A stretch of 64,000 nt of DNA from positions 618,067-682,066 of the forward strand of contig JAIOKI010000004.1 in NCBI GenBank assembly GCA_028335825.1, given 5' to 3'. The notes below the pieces were generated by a model. The model made no database searches and was not told the origin of the DNA. It saw only the letters and a program-made list of their open reading frames with translations. This DNA comes from Nosema muscidifuracis (Eukaryota; Microsporidia; Nosematidae). Every line of letters begins with the position of its first letter. Position 1 is the first letter of the stretch. Shown here in pieces: positions 45,541 through 57,853 of this stretch. Both the position numbers and the translations under genes were made by a program.

Positions 45541-47172
45541 ATGGGTAATATAGTTATAATGTTTAACATTAAAATTTTTAAATTTAATTTACTATTTTAA
45601 AAATATCTTTTTTAGATGACAAATCTGGACATGGTATATAGATTAGTTTATAATGGATAATTATTTAAATTTACTATAAATTGAGGATTTAATATAATGA
45701 TGTAATTTCTCAAAAATTTATATCTTACATTAAGTTTTCTTCTTATATCAACTTATATATAGTATTACTTTATCTAACATATTGTTTAGTTAAATTTAAA
45801 AATGATATATATAATCTAATTTATTCTAGTACAATTCACATTATTTTTAATAATTATATAAAATGATTTATAATGAGTCTTTTCATTAATATATAAGACA
45901 ATAAAATAATTATTTTTAAAATCTAGTAATTCATTAATTTTTTAAAAATAAAAATCTGATGTTATTACAATACATTCTTTGAAATATGAAAAAATTAATG
46001 TTTAATTAAGCTGTATAATTTTGATTATAAATTGAAATATATTTTATATAATATAGAGTAGAAATGAAAGTTAACTTTTTTTAAAGAAATTTATTTTTTA
46101 AATAATATATCGATAATTAATTAGATATAAAAGAATATAATTTATTTTGGAAATTGATTGATACAAGAAATCTTATATCTTATGTTTAATTTATAGAAAT
46201 AAGCTACTGAATTAGATAAAGAGATTTGTAATAATGAAACATATAAAAAAGTGAATTACTGGTTTATTCATCATTGAGATTAATAGAATTTCATATAAAA
46301 CTTTATAAAAATGAATTTGTTATTTAATCATATTTATACTGTACTATTTTCGATTTTCAAAATAGATCATTAGCATTTTAATATCAGCTCATAAATAAAA
46401 ATCAATATTTTTAGATTCAATATATCTGTTTCAAATTAAAAATATTAATTTTTTTCACTACCTCGTCGTGATCATTTAAAACTAACTAGTATCAATAGAT
46501 TATTAACATGTACAGATTTAGTATATAATTGAGACTGAAATGAATACATAATTAAAAATATAACTATATTATTGAAAGCATATCGTTGAAATATGAATGC
46601 AGAATATATTTATCAGAATTACTCAAAACCAGACGTGAAATAATCTAAAAAAATATAAAGAATAAGATACTGGTATACACTTAAAATAGAAAATATATTT
46701 ATAAGTCTAAAATTATATTTATTCAACTTGTGACCATAACTGTCTTTGTATAATAATGAAGATTAAATTTCATACAAAAATAAATAAATGTCATAGGGAT
46801 ATATTTTTATTATAATTTATTAATGAATCATTTGATAGTATATCATATATTCATTGTTCTTACATAAGATTAATATTAGTTATAATATTTAAAAAATATT
46901 AAATGATTTTTATTTTAAAATCATAAATATATATCTAATTTGTACGTATCTTTTATATTATTATGTAATTAATTTATTTAATATTTTAATATAAAAGATC
47001 ATAATTAAAAAGATGAATTTTGATAATATTGTTTCATTAAACTTCTCTTTATCATAAGAGATATATCGATCTGAAATTTAGATAATAATTAATAAATTTG
47101 TAAATAACAACAAATTAAAAATAAACAAATTGATATTTATTCTATAAATAATTTCATTGATGCTTACCCTTA
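45541..47172. other. AT-rich intergenic between divergent genes
   Basis: No gene, repeat or RNA recognised. The last bases hold the CTTACCCTTAATG start context of the next gene. Confidence 0.6.
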
Positions 47173-48093
47173 ATGCAGCTATATGATATTCTAAATTGCA
47201 ACAAAAATGCCACTCAAGATGAAATCAAAAAGGCATACTGCAATATCATTAAGGTAAGCAACAGTAATTGTAATGCATATACTATTAATAGTGCATACAA
47301 ATTACTTCGTAATAATACAAGCAGAACTTTTTATGATTTATATGGAGATAATTCAATATCATTATTGACTTCGATAAGGTATCATTTTGGCTTTATCTCT
47401 TTATGTAATCATATAAATATTCTTAGTTTTATTACTATAGTTGCTCTTAATTTAATAGGATTTTTATTATTGCATGTGATACCTTACAAATTTCTGATTG
47501 TAGTTCTTAATACTTCAACAGTGATTTTCATCTTATCTTTAATTCCTAAAAGTCTTATGTTAATTAGGAAAATAGGAGATACTGATGAATTGAGAAGATG
47601 CATGAATATTGTATCATTTATAGCTTTAAATTATTCTATTAGTAGTTATATGATAATTTACTGTATAGAATTAGAGAATATATATTTGTTATGTATATTA
47701 AACGTATTATTCGTTTTTTATATATTTATGACTTTACTTAATAGAAGTATAAGTCAAAAAGAAAAATTCAATCCAAAGATCGACTTGCTATTTATATTAT
47801 TAGTTGGAGTTGTACAGATATCTATATTATGGAATATATACATGTTAATAATATTATCATTATTTATTTTAGGATTTATTGTTGGAATTTTGAGTAGATT
47901 ATCTTTGAAGGAGATATTTGTATTCTCTAGTTATATCTGTTATTTATATATCCTGTTTTTATCTTTAAATATATGTAGAACTAATTGGATAATGTTTATA
48001 ATGATATTTAGTATGATGGGTATAATAACTTATAATTTAATTGTAACTGTATATAGATATATTTGTAGAGACCTTCCAAAATATTATTATTAA
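47173..48093 (+). CDS. Polytopic membrane protein with N-terminal HPD-less J domain
   Basis: A 306-aa protein. Residues 1-60 match a J domain: LYDILNCNKNATQDEIKKAY (helices I-II; compare YEILGVSKDASEEEIKKAY) and AYKLLRNNTSRTFYDLYGD (helices III-IV; compare AYEVLSDPEKRRRYDQYGE). The loop between helices II and III, where Hsp40 proteins carry His-Pro-Asp, reads KVSNSNC, so the residues that stimulate Hsp70 ATPase are lost. From about residue 75 onward there are roughly eight hydrophobic segments, so the J-like part probably faces the cytosol at an endomembrane such as the ER. Degenerate J-like proteins usually act as scaffolds or inhibitors. Start context ACCCTTAATG, a very strong match to the local consensus. 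Intact. Confidence 0.8.
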   Translation: MQLYDILNCNKNATQDEIKKAYCNIIKVSNSNCNAYTINSAYKLLRNNTSRTFYDLYGDNSISLLTSIRYHFGFISLCNHINILSFITIVALNLIGFLLLHVIPYKFLIVVLNTSTVIFILSLIPKSLMLIRKIGDTDELRRCMNIVSFIALNYSISSYMIIYCIELENIYLLCILNVLFVFYIFMTLLNRSISQKEKFNPKIDLLFILLVGVVQISILWNIYMLIILSLFILGFIVGILSRLSLKEIFVFSSYICYLYILFLSLNICRTNWIMFIMIFSMMGIITYNLIVTVYRYICRDLPKYYY

Positions 48094-48289
48094 ATAATTA
48101 GACTTAATATTTTTACTAATAACCACATCATTAAATATTAAAAAAGTAAGAAGGATAATAATTATTTTAAATCATGATATCAATGAAAGTTAAAGAAATA
48201 TATTGAATAAATATAATATTCTAGAATTATGAAATTATTTAATGATATAAAAAATACAAAAAGTATTTACTTAATACACACTCAAAGGT

Positions 48290-48620
48290 ATCATCTAAAA
48301 ACTTACCTTTATTGATTTCTTCTTAAGTCTTTATTATTATATCTCTTTGATATTATATTTGTGATATGAAAATCTATTAGTAATATCTTCACTATGATTC
48401 ATCTCAATAAATTTTAGTAATTTTATTATATCATTAATGTATTTCATTTATTTCTCAACACTTCTATTAGATAAAAATACGTCAGTAGATGATCATCCAT
48501 TATATAATTATTTAACATTAAAAGTTTCTTGTTCAAAGATATAAGAATAATCTTTTATATTCAGTATTAGTATATTTATTTAAGCCAGATAAATAAAGAT
48601 TGACTGATTCATAATGTCAT
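48290..48620 (-). pseudogene. Remnant of an unknown gene
   Basis: One minus-strand frame shows coding-like runs separated by about four to six stops: YSYIFEQETFNVK, VFLSNRSVEK, then MKYINDIIKLLKFIEMNHSE followed by DITNRFSYHKYNIKEI. Unassigned. Confidence 0.3.
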
Positions 48621-49078
48621 TGATTTATTAATTGAAATTCTTTTCTTACATATTTAGATATTTATTCTCGACTAATATTTCTTTACTGTGGAAGATACAA
48701 ACATGTAAATTAATCTTTTAACGAAATAGTATCTATATATAAAAAGTATAAAATTTGACATTTATATATTGTTAACCATAATAATAAAATTACATACTTG
48801 TTCTGAGAACAAAAAAGTTTAATCTAGAATATTAAAATCAATATGTTTAATCTGACTTAAATCTCCACAATAAACATTAAGAAAGTATAATTTAAATAAT
48901 ATTTAGTATGTCAATATAATATTATAAAATTTTCTATATAGTGATGGGCTATATCTATTTCTTATAATATTATATAGATCATCTTTTCAAAAGAATAAAA
49001 TTATAAAAATTAGATTTTTAGTAAGAGTTTATAATATATGATTACTTATATATAAATTAATTTAAAAAATAATTAAAC

Positions 49079-49237
49079 TTATTTATATTTTATAGATTTC
49101 TCAATTGATACATCTTCACTTGTTGTATCTAATATGTTGAGTGTTATACTAATGTTTATATTAAGGTTTTCTGGAGTATTTAAATCACTTCTGAATTCTA
49201 CTATAATTTGATTGTATAAAGTAACACATTTATTATG
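49079..49237 (-). pseudogene. C-terminal remnant of an unknown gene
   Basis: About 52 codons are open on the minus strand to TAA 49081-49079, with clearly coding composition (NKCVTLYNQIIVEFRSDLN, then TPENLNINISITLNILDTT and SEDVSIEKSIKYK). Upstream in the same frame stops occur at once (TAG at 49240-49238), so only the last part of a gene survives. Family unknown. Confidence 0.4.
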
Positions 49238-51289
49238 CTAGATATAATCTTCATTTTATATTTAGAATGATTAGTTAACAAGTTATACTTGTTTTCTTTG
49301 CTACTTCGACTTTTCTTAGATTGTTAAAGCCAGATATTCATCACTATATATAGATAATATCAAAAAATATGATAGTATATTTATTATGTGTATGAATCTA
49401 AATAATATTAAAAATATGTTCCATAGAATTATTATCAAATATATTCATATATATAGAACATAAAAATTAGACATTAGATAAAAAATGAAAATTTATAAAC
49501 TTATTATGGTGCACAAAATAATATATAAAAAATATTTACTTATATAACGACTTTTAATTAATGATCTTCATCTATAAAAATCAGATATTTTATTATTGAA
49601 ATTAATCATTATTTTAAAATAATAAAATTATCTTTAGTCATACTTAATGAGGAATAAAATTTAAGATAATATACCACATGTAAAAAGAAAGTAAATTAAA
49701 AATATTAATAAATATCAATTACAATAATTATACTTCATTTAGCTTCTAATATCTATCTCTTATGATATACCACTACAATATTTCTATATTATAAATTTTT
49801 TATATTTTCGTCTTATATTATCCTATAATTGAATATATAATACTTCAGTTAATCTTTACTTTACATAAAAGGGATCAATAAATTAATGATTGAAAATAAA
49901 TATTATTCATATGTATATATAAAATATAATACAAGAATTCAGAATTAATTATATTTTTAAAAACTAGTGATATATATCTTCTTATGATGATACATTAATT
50001 AAATTATAATTTACATATTTCATAAGTATAAGTACTAATAAATTTATGATTTATTAAAACTTAATATAATCTTTTTATTTAACTAAAGTTTATGATTGTA
50101 TCTATTATATAAAAAAAGTAAATATAATTTTTGTCAATAGGAGTAAATAATTTATAAATCTAATAATAATAAGTATATTTATTGTCAGATGAATACATTT
50201 TGAAATGTCAAATGAGTTAATAAAGAAAACTAGTCTAATATAATAACTTTTAATTTTTAGAGTTCTATCATGTGTTTCTAAATCTTGTCAGTAATCAATG
50301 TCATGTCTATGATATATTAAAATGAGTTGAAAAGAGGATGAACCAAAATATAATTAAATATCCCGATATATAAGTAATTATTTACTACTCCAATCAGAAT
50401 ATATTAAATTTAAAAAACACATATAGCAAATTATATATTGATTAAAATACTTTTATATGATACTAATATACTAGGGTAAAAATATTCAAGAATCGTAAAG
50501 TTTTTATATATATATATAATAAATAAAATTGAATTTCAAACATTCATTAAATATTCTTATTATATCGAGGGTAAGAAAATAAATGCTATAATTCTATAAA
50601 AGATATATAAATTAATATTATAGACTATAAAATTATTTTTAATACAAAATATGAACTTATTAAATAATATTATCCTAATGACATGTGAATTAATTAAATT
50701 TAAATGTCAAATTAGAATAGAATGATAATAAGATATAGATATGTATTTATATAAATATCTTCTTATATTATTCAGATATAAAGTCTAATTATATACAAAA
50801 AAACAATTGTATTAATAAGTCAATGTAATGATAATTACCATTACACTAGAACCTCAGAGATTTTCAAATATAACAAAATATTTAGATTATTGAATATTAT
50901 TCTATGTATTTAATATATAATTTTTCCCTTCATTGATAAAATTATTATATTGAATATGATTTGTTTCCATTTATTAAGAATAAATAAAATTGTTTATTAA
51001 AAGGATATACTATAAATTTTAGTATCTTTTCATAATTTTTATTTTTTCATTACAGATTTACAGCCTCTTTATAAATAATATCATGATTATAGACATAAAT
51101 AATAAGAAAATTATTTAAATATTTATTATGAAGCAGAAAAAACTCTGAGTTTTGATGATACTTAGAATACAATATAAAACAAATATTTTTTATTTATACT
51201 AATTTCTTCACTTTTTTGTCTCCTCACTGGGGTATATATATATAGAAAATTAATAATTGAAGAGAATAAAAAATGATGTATTATATAGA

Positions 51290-51540
51290 CAACTGTATTG
51301 ATATATTTCTATAGACTTAAGAAACATTTAGAATAATATTCTGTTCAAATTACATTGATAAGCTAATTAAAAAAATTTAGTTATATTTTTATCTAACTGA
51401 TTTATTTTTGAATAATTCATGTTCAAGAGAATTAATAAGGTCATATATGAGTTTAATTTTACGTCTAAATAGTAAATTTTATAAACACTTAACATGAAAT
51501 ATATGACTTAATCAGTAATATTTAGAGTTATTTCATAAAA
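51290..51540 (-). pseudogene. Remnant of an unknown gene
   Basis: A minus-strand run of about 30 codons without stop (LLFRRKIKLIYDLINSLEHE continuing LFKNKSVR) is flanked in the same frame by further short runs (SHIFHVKCL). Charged composition unlike the flanking desert. Unassigned. Confidence 0.3.
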
Positions 51541-52402
51541 TATAATAATGAAAATAAAATGTTTTAGAATCCGTGATTTTATTAATTGCTATTTTTGTAT
51601 AAAAACTTTATATTATTATTGTTATTTATAAATGTAAATATTTAAAATTGAGAAGATTATAATTGTAATAATGGCTAATTAATTGAGATAACTATTACTC
51701 TCTTTAGTCGATGATGTGATAATAGATCAGGATGAGATAATTGTATTTAAATATGTACTTATTGAAATATTATATGTATAAAATTAATTACATATATATG
51801 ATATATATGAAAAGACTATTTATATAAAAATAATATTAAAACTTAATACTGCTATGAAAGAGAAATTATAATTCAAGTTTTCATAATTATCAGAAACTTT
51901 GTTTATATTAGTTTATAAATTAAATATTACAAGGTTATTAATATTCATAGAAATAAATATATATCTGAGAATTGGAATAAATAGGTTCTTTCTTTATTAA
52001 ATCATATTTAGAAAATTATGATATAACTATTAAATTGAAAAACTATCTAATATGAATTAGTCAATAAAACTTCTGTATAAGTATAAATTAGAGTAATTTT
52101 ATTATTATAACAAACCTCAACTAACATTATATAACTTATCAAGATGAATCCCAAAAGATAAACACTATAATAATAAATCTAAAAAAGTATAATTATTTTG
52201 AAATTCTTGATTAAAATAATTTTTTATAATATCTTATGCTTCGTTATTTATATTTAATTTACCAGATAAAATTAATTAATTAAAGTCTTTATATTCTTTT
52301 TCCTTATCATATTTACTTAATTTTTGATGAGATCTTTTCTATTCAAATGACCAATAAAAAATTAGTATATACTTGAATATTATATAAGTGAAATTATTAT
52401 AT

Positions 52403-52807
52403 TCATAAATAATAGGTTATTATTAGATATAATTTAGAACTTATTCTCATTAGTATATGATATTCAATATCAATTAGTCTAGAATTATGATTAATTATAG
52501 CAAAGCCTTTAGTATATAAGAAGGGATGAATAAAATTCTTGAAATGATCAGTATTTTATATATAAAATATATTCTTGGTCTTAACATGATCTAAATTATC
52601 ATGAATTAATTTGATTGATGATAAACATAAAAGAGTGAAATATAGAAAATATGAAGAATGAATAAAATGTCAAATTACAGTATCTGTCAGTTGAACTTTT
52701 TCACAGACTAGATGAAGGTTTTTAAGTGTATCATTTATTTTATCTGGTTTTAAAATCTCACATCTGAATATTCTATTTTCAAGCATGTTAAAATATAATG
52801 ATATCAT
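52403..52807 (-). pseudogene. Unknown gene with two in-frame stops, 134 codons
   Basis: A single minus-strand frame from ATG 52807-52805 to TGA 52405-52403 is open for 134 codons except for two stops (52672-52670 and 52558-52556). Such a length is unlikely by chance at this AT content. The first third reads MISLYFNMLENRIFRCEILK and continues PDKINDTLKNLHLVCEKVQL; the last third reads DHFKNFIHPFLYTKGFAIIN and continues HNSRLIDIEYHILMRISSKL. No frameshift is needed, which suggests a recently lost gene. There is no CCC-type start motif. I do not recognise the family. Confidence 0.5.
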
Positions 52808-53613
52808 TATCTTTTATTTATATTATGATATTATTGACCCGAAAGATTGCATCATGTATATTAAATAAGCTTCAGTAATAAATCTTGGAATTATTATTGT
52901 CAATATAGTTTCATATTTTAACATATGAATAAATATAATCTTCAAAGAATAATTTAGAAGTATTATGAAAATATAATTTTGGATATTATTATAATTCTTA
53001 TGTAAAAAAATTAAAATAATCTCATATATTCTATATTTTATTAGTAATTATGAAAAGATTCATATAATATATTAGGATATCAAATAAAAAAAAGTCGAAA
53101 TGTAAAATTTTAAGAAAATAAAACAATAAGTCTATTTACAAATATAATATATATCTTTAATATTATAATAGACTTATTGAGAATAAAAAATCTTTTAGTT
53201 AAAATTAAAATTACTTAAGAAAATATTATAAATTACACATTTGTATTATTGACTTAGAAATATCTAATTGTAACTATCCTATATTAATAATACTTTGATC
53301 TTTACATATTTCATACTAAATAGAAGAGTGTATAAAAAAGTTTATTTAAATAGAAAATCAATTTCTTTTTTCATAATGAAATCACATAAATAAATTAAAT
53401 ATTATATTATTTAATATATTACTCAAATATAATAAATTTTATTAATTAGAATCACATAAATAAATTAAATATTATATTATTTAATATATTACTCAAATAT
53501 AAAATTTAATTTACTATATAAAGATAAATTTTATATTATTAAATTTATTACATTAGACATTAAATTTTGTTTATTTTTAATTCATTACCTAAAGATTTTA
53601 AATTTTTTACCTT
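52808..53613. other. AT-rich intergenic with a duplicated 54-bp segment
   Basis: Nothing coding. The last 230 bases hold the direct repeat listed separately and the TTTTACCTTATG start context of the next gene. Confidence 0.5.
53380..53504 (+). repeat. Direct repeat, two copies of about 54 bp spaced 70 bp
   Basis: AATCACATAAATAAATTAAA and the following bases through ACTCAAATATAA occur at 53380 and again 70 bases later at 53450, identical or nearly so over about 54 bases. The pair lies 110-235 bases upstream of the gene at 53614. Confidence 0.85.
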
Positions 53614-54300
53614 ATGAATTTTATTTTTTTTGCAAGTGTTTTATCAATTAAAGATAATTGGATGGAATTTGATATATTTGGAAAATTTTTAGATAACACT
53701 GATGATATTATCTTAGATACTTTTGGCTTTTATAGGTTTGATTTATTTGATGGAGTTAGTTTAGTAGAAGAAATCGAACTGAATACCCAAGAATTATTTG
53801 AAGATAATATGTTATATCTATCAGAAAGATTTAAATATTCTGGTATACAGAGAGAATATTATATTAAATCTAATGGATGTATTATGTTTTCTGCATTATT
53901 TTTTAATAGCAAATTGTTTGATCCAAGTAGAAAACATCTGATTGAGTTAGGTAGCAAACTAAACATTATTATTCGATCTACTGATAATAAAAAAAAAGAG
54001 ATTTTGGATAAATGTAAACCTTTTGATACTTATGGAGATATCTGTGGAAATTTCAATTTTACTAATGAAAAATCTATCTTACACGTTCTATTAAAATCAT
54101 ATAGGTATGATGGCACAGATAGAAAAGAATATATGTCTGTTTTTAAGAAAGCTTTAATATATTTGCTTGAAAAAATACGTAAAGATAAATATTCCAGAAG
54201 TAGTTTTGAAGATTTTAATAACATGAATATTGAAAATTTTTATGATGTTAACTATGAAATATCTAATAATTTTAAAATTATAAATGATGAGATTTCATAA
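53614..54300 (+). CDS. Hypothetical protein, 228 aa, possibly secreted
   Basis: Not recognised. The first residues (MNFIFFASVLSI) form a short hydrophobic leader that may be a signal peptide. The rest is soluble, acidic in the first half (DNTDDIILDTFGF, DLFDGVSLVEEIELNTQELFEDN) and lysine-rich in the second half. A helical stretch with FKKALIYLLEKIRKD resembles in pattern the helical repeats of families A and C, and the MNFxxF start resembles family C copy 2, so it could be a shorter, distant relative. Only two cysteines follow the leader apart from one early Cys. The start is well supported by TTTTACCTTATGA immediately upstream. The frame is intact, and a 54-bp direct repeat lies in its upstream region. 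Confidence 0.7.
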   Translation: MNFIFFASVLSIKDNWMEFDIFGKFLDNTDDIILDTFGFYRFDLFDGVSLVEEIELNTQELFEDNMLYLSERFKYSGIQREYYIKSNGCIMFSALFFNSKLFDPSRKHLIELGSKLNIIIRSTDNKKKEILDKCKPFDTYGDICGNFNFTNEKSILHVLLKSYRYDGTDRKEYMSVFKKALIYLLEKIRKDKYSRSSFEDFNNMNIENFYDVNYEISNNFKIINDEIS

Positions 54301-57300
54301 TTTTGTCTATTTACAATTTTAGAAGATAAATTTAAGAAAATATTATATGTTAACTAATAAATTTTATTAACTATTATTCATTTATTTTACTTTATTAAAT
54401 ATACTTATAAAATTTATATTGCATTAATTTTTACTTTATTAATTTCCATAAGAATAAATAGACTATCATTAATTCAATATTCTATTAAAAACAACACTAA
54501 TAATAAGAATATCAACAAAGGTATATTTTTACACATATTAAGTTTATAAATTTAATCTTACTAGAAATTTATATATTATAATTATTTTTTAGAAACAATT
54601 ACTTTGTATTAATAATATTATATAAGATAACTGAAAGTAGCTTCTTAATTTGATGTCTATATATAATTTTTAAAATGACTTTACTGAGAATTCAAAGAGA
54701 AATATACAATAAAAAGAAGAACCAATGCAAAAAGGATAAAAGTTTATTTATACATAATATTGAGATTTATATATCATAGAAAAAAATAAATACAAGGAAT
54801 AAAAATGTAACTAATATATTTTATCTTTTTTTTTAAATCGTTATTCCATATAGAAAGATTGTATTTTTAAAGACTATAAAATAGTCATAAAATATCTCTT
54901 ATCGGATTCAATTCATAAGACTATAAAATTTACAAGCTATAAGTATTGAAATAGCAAGTATATAATATGATTATGAATATAAAGACTAAGTATAAATAAT
55001 GGATTTTATGAAATTGAAGAAATGAAACACATCAATAAATTATATAACTTGATAAATATGATAAAACATTTAAAAGTCGAAGATGGTGACCTTTTATAAA
55101 GACATTTATTTTTACATAAATAATATTATTGATAAATACGACAGAATCTTGTAGGGATGAAAAATAAAGATTTATAAAAATAATTTGGACATAATAATTC
55201 ACATGATATTAATTTTTTTATTCAATTCAAAAATTAGAGAAAGATTCATTAGAGTAGTAGGTCTAATAAAAATATTATTCTTTATATTATCTTGTAATCC
55301 TAAAATTAGTAAAATAATAAATAATAAAGCTGAGATTATTGACAGAAATATCATAGAATAAAATATATACTGCTGATAGACTATTGTTCATAATTTCAGA
55401 ATCAATAAACTTGTAGAAATTTTCAATATGATTTGAATTTCTTTTTATACTTTCTTCATATTAAATTCTATACACTAAGGTTAGTTCATACATCCATCTC
55501 TTAAATCATAAACTTTACATAATATATTGACGAAATCTTCATAAATAGCAAAAAGTTTTATTAAAACATTATTAATAATTTGTTATTCATATCAGTATGT
55601 ATTAATTTATATCTTGAAGTTTTTAAAAATCAAAGAAAAATTAAAATATTCGTTATCGAACCATAAAAAATCAAGATCATCTATACCACATTGATAATCG
55701 ATTTTATATTTCCTATACATTCAATTTCATCGTGATTTAGTATAATTTATGAAAGTCATGAAAACATTTATGAGATAATAATAACTCATATTTTGTTATC
55801 AGATAATTTTAATATATTATAAAATATGTAATGATTGTATCTTTTTTAATATCACTTTGTCGTAAACATAGAATTATTAATCAGTGTTAGACTTTTATAA
55901 GTTAAGTGTATTTAGTAAAAAAATAAATACTAATATTGAACATCATAACAACAGAATTTTTGTATAGATTTAATGTATGTGAATTATTAATATCATAGAA
56001 AAATCAATGATATATTATTGCTTTATGTTTTTAAATCTATTTTGATGTTAAAAATGAGAAAATATATATTTTCGTATCTATTGCAAAAAAATTATTTATT
56101 TCTCATCAGTGAAATATTTTCGATGTATTGATATACCCCTAAACAATATAAAAAATAAACTATTTATATCATTTATAGATAAAAATAATAAGAAGTATTA
56201 AGTACTACATTTTACATTTATTTTACTAGCATTTGTTAATGTGATTAATTGATTATTTAGATAATTCAATTTTTCATTATTAACATGATAATATCCATAG
56301 ACTTATGACAATCATATAAAAATTTATCATATTTGTTAAATTGTTTTTTTTTAAATATCTGTATTGTAAAACATTCTTATGAAATTATATTTTATTAAAA
56401 CTTTTACATAGTGTTAATTGAGATGTTTGTCATATCATAAAATTTTTAATGATGATCTGTTCTAAACATTATTAATATATTATAATATTTATAAAATAAT
56501 TAGAATTAATAAATATATGAGTATCATTATAGAGAAGAAATTAAGAGATATAAATACACACATGTTTTCTTTTAGAAAAATAAAATATATTGATTAGAAA
56601 GATGATTATAAATTTACAATGATCTTTAGACTGTTAATATTAAAGAGAAATGAAAATATATATTTTATAATGATACGTTTAATTTCTTACTTAAAAATCA
56701 ATGTATCATATCTCGTCTATTTTTATAACTCACATGAATTATATTGTAAATAGTTAATAATTTATATTTATAAATTCTATATTCATTGATGGTATTAAAA
56801 CAAGAGATTATATTAATCTTATAAAATAGCATTGTAATAATTATCATAATTTACTTTGATTATAAAAATACATTATTAATAACTAGGGGTCAAAATTATA
56901 TCACAATGAGCATAAGAAGTAAATTAATAATAAATTTAATATATTGTAGATAATTGAGAAATATTTGTTATTTACACATGAAAATTTTATTGTTTGATTT
57001 AAAAATAAATTAAAAATTTAAATAAATTATTTAGCACTATAAAAAGACTAAATGTGTATGAAATATATTTAGAAACTAATAATGATTTTGAATTTAATTA
57101 AATACTAAAGATTTTAAATTAAGATATTTTTTACAATAATTACTTTTATAGATATGGATATAAATCAATTAATCAGATCTTTGATTCAATAAAAAAAATT
57201 AAATTATATGTTTATGTAAAAACACTGAGTTTAAATTAATAATTTAAATATATGTCTTTGCAAACATTATTATATATACTATCATACAAAAAAATATCAA

Positions 57301-57454
57301 GTTTAAAAAATTAATTAAAAGATAATTTAATTTAGATAAACACAAAATGAAATAATATATAATAAAATCTAAGAAAATTAAAATTATTTATTTGAATTAT
57401 GATTATGTCAAATTTAATTTGTTTTATGTTAAATAATAAATTTTTTTAACCTTA
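54301..57454. other. AT-rich desert, 3.2 kb
   Basis: No open frame, repeat or RNA gene that I can support. The final bases hold the TTTAACCTTAATG start context of the next gene. Confidence 0.55.
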
Positions 57455-57853
57455 ATGAATATCATTTGTATTTTATTTACAACTATATTTACTGCTGATC
57501 TTAAAAAGACAAAAAATACAATTTTAAAATCTGATTCTATTTTATTAAAAGATATCACCGATTTTTATATTGAAGGAATGAATAAAGAAGGATTTAAAAA
57601 TGCTCCTATATTATTAATTGATTATAAATATACACAATATACTAAAATTATTGAAGAATTATAAGTAGAATTTAAAAAAATCACCTTAAAAGATTTGCCA
57701 ACAGGTTTTAATATAAAAGCTTAAGTAGAATCACATCCCTGTCCTCTATCACGTAAATGTAAAGATGCTATGTTCTACTATAAAACGACACCAAATAGTG
57801 TTTTAATAAAGGGTGGAGATAAAAATATAAACTCACTAACGAATAAATTTTGA
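57455..57853 (+). pseudogene. Family C N-terminal fragment with two in-frame stops
   Basis: One frame of 132 codons from ATG 57455 to TGA 57851-57853, interrupted by TAA at 57662-57664 and 57722-57724. It opens with a signal-like MNIICILFTTIFTADL. The last third, CPLSRKCKDAMFYYKTTPNS, aligns with CNLPMHVLKICKSRIVITRY and the residues after it in the intact family C protein at 29882. No sequence matching the remaining 450 residues of family C follows, so the copy is truncated as well as stopped. The start context AACCTTAATG is fully preserved. Both internal stops lie in the identical nonamer TAAGTAGAA. Confidence 0.6.

Larger units (their letters stand above)
48094..52402. other. AT-rich desert, 4.3 kb, containing three gene ghosts
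   Basis: No intact gene. Interrupted coding-like runs on the minus strand are listed separately at about 48290-48620, 49079-49237 and 51290-51540. The stretches between are featureless. Confidence 0.45.

Noticed and set aside
52670-52807. Sliding-clamp (PCNA-like) N-terminus
   Set aside because: The opening residues have only a vague likeness and none of the diagnostic clamp motifs follow.
1659-57853. Reassigned stop codons (TAA or TGA read as sense)
   Set aside because: Intact genes here end normally at TAA, and frameshifts occur as often as in-frame stops; decay or sequence error is simpler.
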